Positions 6,515 to 11,925 of a DNA stretch of 16,043 bases are shown here, piece after piece; within the stretch, counting starts at the first letter, position 1; each line of letters begins with the position of its first letter. The DNA comes from Acetofilamentum sp. (GTDB lineage: Bacteria > Bacteroidota > Bacteroidia > Bacteroidales > JAFGUD01): the NCBI GenBank assembly GCA_020722645.1, contig DYKL01000037.1:1-16043 (forward strand). Reading direction: 5' to 3'. Made by a program: the position numbers and the translations under genes. The notes beneath the pieces are model-generated. The model searched no databases. It was not told the origin of the DNA and was given only the letters and a program-made list of their open reading frames with translations.

Positions 6515-8785
6515 ATGGATGAAAAACGCAAACAATTAATTAGTGACGCATTATTGTATCACTCAGGTAACCGTCCAGGTAAATTGGAAGTTATTCCAAC
6601 AAAACCTTATTACACACAAAAAGATTTGTCATTAGCTTATACTCCCGGAGTAGCTTATCCTTGTCTTGAGATTGAAAAAAATCCTGACGATATTTATAAA
6701 TATACTTCAAAGGGAAATTTAGTGGCAGTTATTTCAAATGGTACAGCAGTACTTGGTTTGGGTGATATAGGTGCAGGCTCAGGCAAACCTGTTATGGAAG
6801 GGAAAGGTCTTTTATTTAAGGTCTTTTCAGGTATTGATGTTTTTGATATTGAAGTAGAAACTAAGGATATAGATATTTTTGTTGAAACAGTCAAACAAAT
6901 TGCAATTACTTTTGGAGGCATAAATTTGGAGGACATTAAAGCTCCTGAATGCTTTGAAATTGAACAAAGATTAGTTGAAGAATTGGATATTCCTGTAATG
7001 CACGATGACCAACACGGAACTGCTATTATTTCAAGTGCCGGAATGTTAAATGCATTATTGTTGAGTAATAAAAAAATTGAAGATGTTAAAATAGTTGTTA
7101 ATGGTGCAGGTGCAGCTGCAATAGCTTGCACAAAACATCTTATTAGGCTTGGTGCAAAATATGAAAACATATTAATGCTTGATAGTAAAGGTGTTATTAG
7201 AAAAGATAGGAACGATTTGAATGAAACTAAAAAAGAATTTGCTACCGATAAAAAAATTTCTACATTAGAAGAAGCAATGATAGGTGCTGACGTATTTTTA
7301 GGTTTATCAAAAGGAAATATTTTAACACAGAATATGATTCGTTCTATGGCTCCGAATTGTATTGTCTTTGCTATGGCTAATCCTGATCCTGAAATTACAT
7401 ATAACGAAGCTATGGAAGCCAGAAAAGACATAATAATGGCAACAGGACGCTCTGATTACCCTAATCAAGTAAATAATGTCTTAGGTTTTCCTTATATTTT
7501 CAGAGGTGCTTTAGATGTGCGTGCAACAAAAATTAACGAAGAAATGAAAATTGCAGCGACTTATGCTCTTGCTGAACTTGCCAGAGAAGATGTGCCGGAA
7601 GAGGTTGCTGCTGCATACGGACTTACAAATCTATCATTTGGCAAGGAATATATTATTCCAAAACCTTTTGATTACAGACTAATAACAAGAGTTTCTTCAG
7701 CAGTTGCAAAAGCAGCTATGGAAAGCGGTGTCGCTAAAAAGCCGATAAAAGACTGGGCAGAATATAAAGCTCAACTCGAAAAACTTATGGGGCATGAAAA
7801 TCAAATTATTAGAAATTTAAGAAGCAAGGCAGCTGAAAATATTAAAAGAGTAGTTTTTGCTGAGGGAGCTAATTTTAGGGTAATTAAAGCTGCTGCAGAA
7901 GTTAGTTCAGAAAAATTATTAAAACCGGTTCTTTTAGGTGATGAAAATCAAATTAAAAAAATTGCCGATGAATTTTCAATAAATATAGAGGGAATAGAGA
8001 TAATAGACCATTTAAAAGTGCCTGAACAAAGTGATAAATATGCAGAAATATTATGGAGAAAAAGACAAAGAAAAGGATTGACATTTGCAGAAGCAAAACA
8101 CAGATTGAGAAATCATAATTATTTTGCGTCAATGATGGTAGAACAGGGTGATGCTGATGCAATGGTATCAGGTTACGACTCCAAATATAGAGATGTTGCC
8201 GGCACTGCTCTGCGTGTTATAGGCGCCAGAGAAGATGTTGATACAATTACTGGAATGTATATTATTTCTTCAAAGAAAGGTACTTATTTCTTTGGAGATA
8301 CTACTGTTGCCGTTAAAAAAGACGAAAAAATGCTTGCATGCAATGCGATGTTGATTGCTGAGGAGGTTAAAAAATTCGGAAAAACACCGATAATTGCAAT
8401 GCTTTCATATTCGAATTTCGGTTCAATTAATTCCGATGATATGGTTGACAAAGTAAGAAAGGCTGTTGATATATTACATAAAGAAGCTCCTGAGTTGATT
8501 GTTGATGGCGATTTACAAGCAAACATCGCATTAGATAAAGAAACAAGAGATGAGTTGTTTCCTTTTACAAAACTTAAAGGCTATGATGTAAATACTTTAA
8601 TTTTCCCTTCATTAAGTTCAGGAAATATTGCTTATAAATTAATGCAGTCAATCGGTTCTTCTGAAACTATAGGTCCTATTTTACTTGGACTTAAAAAACC
8701 GGTTCAAATTGTACCTATTAAATGTAGTGTAAGAGAATTAGTTAATATGGCTGTTATTGCAGCTGTTGATGCTCAAAATAGATAA
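6515..8785 (+). CDS. maeB: NADP-dependent malic enzyme with phosphotransacetylase-like C-terminal domain
   Basis: This enzyme decarboxylates malate to pyruvate, making NADPH. It has 756 aa from the ATG at 6515. The catalytic half (about 1-425) has AYTPGVAYPCLEIE (41-54), the MEGKGLLFKVFSGIDVFDIE region (94-113), the metal/substrate motif HDDQHGTA (163-170) and the Rossmann motif VNGAGAAAIA (195-204). The C-terminal half (about 430-756) is a phosphate acetyl/butyryltransferase-like domain. In characterised MaeB proteins this domain does not supply transacetylase activity but binds acetyl-CoA as an inhibitor. The frame opens 28 codons earlier at 6431, but those residues (Phe/Ile/Lys-rich, from a T- and A-rich leader) are unlike any malic enzyme, so I use 6515. 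It is divergent from rnr and ends at a strong hairpin terminator. Confidence 0.95.
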   Translation: MDEKRKQLISDALLYHSGNRPGKLEVIPTKPYYTQKDLSLAYTPGVAYPCLEIEKNPDDIYKYTSKGNLVAVISNGTAVLGLGDIGAGSGKPVMEGKGLLFKVFSGIDVFDIEVETKDIDIFVETVKQIAITFGGINLEDIKAPECFEIEQRLVEELDIPVMHDDQHGTAIISSAGMLNALLLSNKKIEDVKIVVNGAGAAAIACTKHLIRLGAKYENILMLDSKGVIRKDRNDLNETKKEFATDKKISTLEEAMIGADVFLGLSKGNILTQNMIRSMAPNCIVFAMANPDPEITYNEAMEARKDIIMATGRSDYPNQVNNVLGFPYIFRGALDVRATKINEEMKIAATYALAELAREDVPEEVAAAYGLTNLSFGKEYIIPKPFDYRLITRVSSAVAKAAMESGVAKKPIKDWAEYKAQLEKLMGHENQIIRNLRSKAAENIKRVVFAEGANFRVIKAAAEVSSEKLLKPVLLGDENQIKKIADEFSINIEGIEIIDHLKVPEQSDKYAEILWRKRQRKGLTFAEAKHRLRNHNYFASMMVEQGDADAMVSGYDSKYRDVAGTALRVIGAREDVDTITGMYIISSKKGTYFFGDTTVAVKKDEKMLACNAMLIAEEVKKFGKTPIIAMLSYSNFGSINSDDMVDKVRKAVDILHKEAPELIVDGDLQANIALDKETRDELFPFTKLKGYDVNTLIFPSLSSGNIAYKLMQSIGSSETIGPILLGLKKPVQIVPIKCSVRELVNMAVIAAVDAQNR

Positions 8786-8794
8786 ATAAGATAA

Positions 8795-8827
8795 AAAAAA
8801 CGCCGTAAATTTATTATGGCGTTTTTT
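8795..8827 (+). terminator. intrinsic terminator after maeB, possibly bidirectional
   Basis: AAAAAACGCC (8795-8804) pairs with GGCGTTTTTT (8818-8827) around a 13-nt loop, starting 10 nt after the maeB stop. The six-T run follows the stem on the plus strand. The matching A-run gives a T-run on the other strand, so it could also stop the acpP-fabF-rnc cluster coming from the right, after it has passed repeat copy B. Confidence 0.85.
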
Positions 8828-8832
8828 ATATC

Positions 8833-8980
8833 AATAATTCGTTAATTTTTCAATTAGCGTCATCTTGAGTAATAACGAAGGAAGCAAATTATTGATTTTC
8901 AATCAATTACTAATTTGTTACACGTACAAAATCAATTTGCTGAATATTAACGAATTACTTCAAAATATACCGAACTATTG
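8833..8980 (+). repeat. near-palindromic intergenic repeat, copy B (with 27-nt insertion)
   Basis: This is the inverted partner of 4099-4218. Terminal motifs TAATTCGTTAAT (8835-8846) and ATTAACGAATTA (8946-8957) are perfect inverted copies, 123 bp end to end. The shared flank AAAATATACCGAACTATTG runs to 8980, directly against the stop codon of the IPExxxVDY gene. Homology to copy A ends about two bases outside the 8835 motif. The arms are inverted copies beyond the 12 bp as well: both continue with TTCA...GCAAATT...TGATTTT. A strong internal hairpin is present: CAAATTA-TTGATT (8885-8897), loop TTC, then AATCAA (8901-8906) and TAATTTG (8911-8917). Relative to copy A it carries an extra 27 nt at 8859-8885. 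Confidence 0.85.
8859..8885 (+). repeat. 27-nt insertion in repeat copy B, resembling a GTCAT-type dispersed repeat
   Basis: These 27 nt are absent from copy A and are bounded by AGC on both sides (8856-8858 and 8883-8885), as if by a short duplication. The sequence reads GTCATCTTGAG, then AATAACGAAGGAAGC. From memory, intergenic repeats of the form GTCAT(C/T)CTGAG...CGAAG(G/A)A are very common in Bacteroidota and other phyla. This may be a short or decayed copy of one. Family membership is inferred from resemblance only. Confidence 0.45.
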
Positions 8981-9376
8981 TTATATTAATGATGATAATA
9001 AATCTATTGTTTTTTTCTTAAATTTACTCTTATCTAAAATACCGGAGATTATGATATGATTTTTTTGGAAATTTTTTGAATTTATAATTTTTTCAAAATT
9101 TTTGAAATTGTTTGTAATCAGAAAAAAATCAAATTGAGACAAATCATTAACTATTATTCCGTTATCGTTTTTGTTTTCAATTAAATAAATATCTGTGTTA
9201 GCAAAATTTGCTGAGAAAAAAGAAAATAGAGGAAAAGATTTGTTTTCTTTTATTTTTGTGAAATTCAAGTTAGTTATTTCATTAAATAACCAAGCAGTTT
9301 TATAGTCTTTAAATTTACTGATAACACCTACAATGTCAAAATTAAAGTCGTTTTTAATCAGAATTTTTTTTGCCAT
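8981..9376 (-). CDS. IPExxxVDY-type small protein (Bacteroidota, function unknown), degenerate motif
   Basis: A small soluble protein of 131 aa. I recognise it mainly by position: in Bacteroidota a roughly 150-aa 'IPExxxVDY' protein is encoded directly after rnc. The N-terminus MAKKILIKNDFNFDIVGVIS and the end IISGILDKSKFKKKTIDLLSSLI fit that family's layout. The block that should carry the name motif reads IVNDLSQFDFFLI (about 74-86): Pro-Glu is replaced by Asn-Asp and Val-Asp-Tyr by Phe-Asp-Phe. The ATG lies inside the end of rnc (23-nt overlap including the rnc stop), which indicates coupled translation. In many relatives pyruvate kinase (pyk) follows; here repeat copy B and the maeB terminator follow instead. 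Function unknown. Confidence 0.7.
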   Translation of the reverse strand: MAKKILIKNDFNFDIVGVISKFKDYKTAWLFNEITNLNFTKIKENKSFPLFSFFSANFANTDIYLIENKNDNGIIVNDLSQFDFFLITNNFKNFEKIINSKNFQKNHIIISGILDKSKFKKKTIDLLSSLI

Positions 9377-10073
9377 TATTATAATTTGGATTAATTTTGG
9401 TTAAAGCCTTGTAGGCTGCCATTTGTTCGGCTTCTTTTTTGTTTTTTCCATACCCCTCTGAAAATTCTTCTTTGTTGATTATTAGTTTAGAAACAAAAAG
9501 CTTATCGTCCAAATTAAATTCTTTTGTTTCAAAAAAGACCGAATAATATTCTTTCTGCGCCCATTCTATTAAATTACTTTTGTGATTTGTCTCTGTTTCG
9601 ATAATTGAGTTTAAATCAATTATTTCAGTTAATATTTTTTTTATGATAAATTTTTTTGTGAATTTGAATCCTTTGTCTAAAAAAATTGCACCAATCAGAG
9701 CTTCAAAAGTATCAGCACAGATATTTTCTGTTAAATTATCGCTTGAATTTTGAGTTTTAATAAATTGAAGAATTTTTAAAATTTTTGCAATTTCAGCTAA
9801 TTTTTTAGAATTAACAACTTTTGATCTTGTTTTAGTTAAAAAACCTTCATTTTGGTTTTTAAATTTATTAAAAAGATATTCGCTGATAATACTATCAAGA
9901 ATACTGTCTCCCAAAAATTCAAGTCTTTCATTGTTTATTTGTTGGTTTTCTTTATTAAAGAATATAACTGATTTATGGATAAAAGCTTTTTGGTAGTAGC
10001 AAACATTTTTTGGTTTAAAACCTAACGTTTTTTTTAAACCTTTTTTTAATTTTTTAATTTCTTTTTTATCCAC
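9354..10073 (-). CDS. rnc: ribonuclease III
   Basis: RNase III cuts double-stranded RNA in rRNA maturation and mRNA turnover. The protein has 239 aa. The endonuclease domain (about 12-155) has NNERLEFLGDSILD with E49, E52 and D56, then E76, and DTFEALIGA with D121 and E124. These match E. coli E38, E41, D45, E65, D114 and E117, so the active site is complete. A double-stranded-RNA-binding domain follows (about 163-232, from KSNLIEWAQKEY to the EAEQMAAYKAL helix). The start is a GTG at 10071-10073. The next in-frame methionine is far inside the protein, so the GTG, or another non-ATG start slightly upstream, must be used. It sits downstream of fabF behind a hairpin and overlaps the next gene by 23 nt. 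Confidence 0.95.
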   Translation of the reverse strand: MDKKEIKKLKKGLKKTLGFKPKNVCYYQKAFIHKSVIFFNKENQQINNERLEFLGDSILDSIISEYLFNKFKNQNEGFLTKTRSKVVNSKKLAEIAKILKILQFIKTQNSSDNLTENICADTFEALIGAIFLDKGFKFTKKFIIKKILTEIIDLNSIIETETNHKSNLIEWAQKEYYSVFFETKEFNLDDKLFVSKLIINKEEFSEGYGKNKKEAEQMAAYKALTKINPNYNNGKKNSD

Positions 10074-10086
10074 AATAAAAAATAAA

Positions 10087-10115
10087 GAGCTTATCGATTA
10101 ATTTTGGATAAGCTC
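10087..10115 (-). terminator. hairpin between fabF and rnc (terminator or attenuator)
   Basis: GAGCTTATC (10087-10095) and GATAAGCTC (10107-10115) form a perfect 9-bp stem with an 11-nt loop. Read on the minus strand it lies 18 nt past the fabF stop and is followed by TTTATTTTTTATT, a T-rich tract interrupted by A, ending just before the rnc start. It can partly end acpP-fabF transcripts, leaving rnc with less message. The broken T-tract suggests incomplete termination. Confidence 0.7.
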
Positions 10116-10133
10116 AATATTGTTTTTTAAAAA

Positions 10134-11381
10134 TTATATTTTTTTAAGTACTATACAAGCATTATGACCACCAAAACCAAACGTATTGCTAATTGCAATA
10201 TTTACAATCTTTTCTTTTCCGAAATTTTCGGTTAAGTCAAGTTTTGGGTCAATTTGTGGGTCACGATTAAACAGATTAATAGAAGGAGCTATAAAATTAT
10301 TTTGCATAGAAAGAATTGTTGCTATTGCCTCAACGCTTCCGGCACCTCCTAACAAGTGTCCAATCATTGATTTAGTAGAGCTTATGCTTAATTTATATGC
10401 GTGTTCTCCAAAGAAACTGATAATTGCTTTCGTTTCTGCGATATCTCCAAGTGGTGTAGAAGTACCGTGAACATTAATGTAATCTACTTCTTCTTTTTTG
10501 ATATTGGCATCTTCCAAAGCAAATTCCATGACTTTAGCTGCGCCCAAACCTTCAGGATGAGGAGCAGTTATGTGGTGAGCGTCAGCAGTTGCTGCAGCAC
10601 CTGCCAATTCGCAATAAATTTTTGCGCCTCTTTTTACAGCGTGTTCGTATTCTTCCAGAATAATGGCTCCACCACCTTCAGCCATAACAAAACCGTCTCT
10701 GTCAACATCAAACGGTCGTGAGCCTGTTTTTGGATCGTCATTTCTGGTTGAAATAGCGTGCATAGCATTAAAGCCACCTACAGCAGCAGGGTTTAAAGGT
10801 GCTTCTGATCCTCCGCATAACATAATTTTAGCTTTTCCTAATTTTATATAATGATATGCTTCAATTATAGCGTGAGATGATGATGCACAAGCAGACACCG
10901 TAGAAAAGTTTGGTCCTCTAAATCCATATTTAATAGATAAATGACCAGCAGCAATGTCTGTAATTATTTTTGGAATAAAAAAAGGATTAAATCTTGGTAT
11001 CATTCCGTTAACTGCAAAATCTATAACATCTTCGGTTAAAGTAGTAATTCCTCCGATGCCTGAACCCCAAATCACCCCAGCTCTATCTTTATCAATGCTT
11101 TCTAAGTTCAGCATAGAATCTTTTATTGCTTCATCACAGGTAATTATTGCAAATTGCGCAAATAAGTCCATTTTTCTTGCTTCTTTGCGGTCGAAATAAT
11201 TAGTTGGTTCGTAATCTTTTATTTCGCATGCAAACTTCGTCTTGAATTTCTCAGTATCAAAACGAGTTATAGGTGCTCCGCCGCTAACTCCATTTTTAAG
11301 ACTGTTCCAGTATTCAGGAGCAGTCTTTCCAATGGGGGTTATTGCACCTATTCCGGTTACAACAACTTTTTTTAATTCCAT
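10134..11381 (-). CDS. fabF: beta-ketoacyl-[acyl-carrier-protein] synthase II
   Basis: FabF condenses malonyl-ACP with a growing acyl-ACP in type II fatty-acid synthesis. At 415 aa it has the usual length. The Cys-His-His triad is complete: C165 in TVSACASSSHA, H305 in NVHGTSTPLGD and H342 in STKSMIGHLLGGAG, with K337 of the SxKSxxGH motif. The N-terminal VVVTGIGAITPIG and C-terminal SNTFGFGGHNA are typical of KAS II. It starts 12 nt after the acpP stop, so the synthase and its carrier protein are made from one message, the common arrangement. It is followed by a hairpin before rnc. Confidence 0.97.
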   Translation of the reverse strand: MELKKVVVTGIGAITPIGKTAPEYWNSLKNGVSGGAPITRFDTEKFKTKFACEIKDYEPTNYFDRKEARKMDLFAQFAIITCDEAIKDSMLNLESIDKDRAGVIWGSGIGGITTLTEDVIDFAVNGMIPRFNPFFIPKIITDIAAGHLSIKYGFRGPNFSTVSACASSSHAIIEAYHYIKLGKAKIMLCGGSEAPLNPAAVGGFNAMHAISTRNDDPKTGSRPFDVDRDGFVMAEGGGAIILEEYEHAVKRGAKIYCELAGAAATADAHHITAPHPEGLGAAKVMEFALEDANIKKEEVDYINVHGTSTPLGDIAETKAIISFFGEHAYKLSISSTKSMIGHLLGGAGSVEAIATILSMQNNFIAPSINLFNRDPQIDPKLDLTENFGKEKIVNIAISNTFGFGGHNACIVLKKI

Positions 11382-11393
11382 AATAGAAAAATT

Positions 11394-11630
11394 TTACTTA
11401 CTGTGTTGTTCGATGTAGTTTATTGCATCTTGTACAGTACCTATTTTTTCAGCATCTTCATCTGGAATTGCAATATTAAATTCTTTTTCGAATTCCATAA
11501 TTAATTCTACTGTGTCTAATGAGTCAGCTCCTAAATCGTTTGTAAAAGTTGCTTTTGGTGTTACTTCACTTTCGTCAACTCCTAACTTATCAACGATAAT
11601 TGCTTTTACTCTTGCTTCAAAATCTGACAT
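11394..11630 (-). CDS. acpP: acyl carrier protein
   Basis: This small acidic carrier (78 aa) holds growing acyl chains on a phosphopantetheine arm. The attachment serine is S37 in the canonical GADSLDTVELIM motif, preceded by the usual NDLGADS. It is strongly acidic, with a helix II rich in Glu, as needed for docking with FAS enzymes. It is the first gene of the acpP-fabF-rnc cluster. There is no Shine-Dalgarno upstream of the ATG; the leader is A/T-rich. A TTATTTTGCG stretch on the minus strand (around 11670) resembles the Bacteroidota -7 element, but one position is off. Confidence 0.98.
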   Translation of the reverse strand: MSDFEARVKAIIVDKLGVDESEVTPKATFTNDLGADSLDTVELIMEFEKEFNIAIPDEDAEKIGTVQDAINYIEQHSK

Positions 11631-11925
11631 AACAATAAAGTTTAATGGTTAATTTATTTTTTTTGTGAACGCAAAATAAAAACTTTTATCCGAATAATAA
11701 AAATTTTTGTCATTTTTTTTGACTAACAGGTGTTTTAACTTTCTGATAATAAGTTTTTTCTATTGCTTTAATAAGCCTTTTAAACATTATTTGCGGATTA
11801 ATGTGCTGTTATTTAGTGCGTTAGGTCGTGTTTTTAACAGATGTGTATAACCTTTCGTTATTTTTTTTTTTTTGTATAAAATAGCAATTTTTATAATTGT
11901 AAAAATTTTTATCTTATAAAATGTT
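11631..11925. other. divergent intergenic region between acpP and nrdJ
   Basis: This 295-bp region must hold the promoters of both the acpP cluster (leftward) and nrdJ (rightward). It contains a 13-T homopolymer at 11861-11873. Just after it comes a possible nrdJ promoter, TTG (11872-11874) with TATAATTG about 17 nt downstream, an imperfect fit to TTG/TAnnTTTG. I looked for a cobalamin riboswitch (B12 box) and for NrdR boxes and saw neither, although nrdJ is B12-dependent. Confidence 0.4.

Noticed and set aside
11631..11925. Cobalamin riboswitch or NrdR box upstream of the B12-dependent nrdJ
   Set aside because: No B12-box-like sequence, conserved riboswitch core or paired NrdR-type palindromes could be seen. 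A covariance-model search would settle it.
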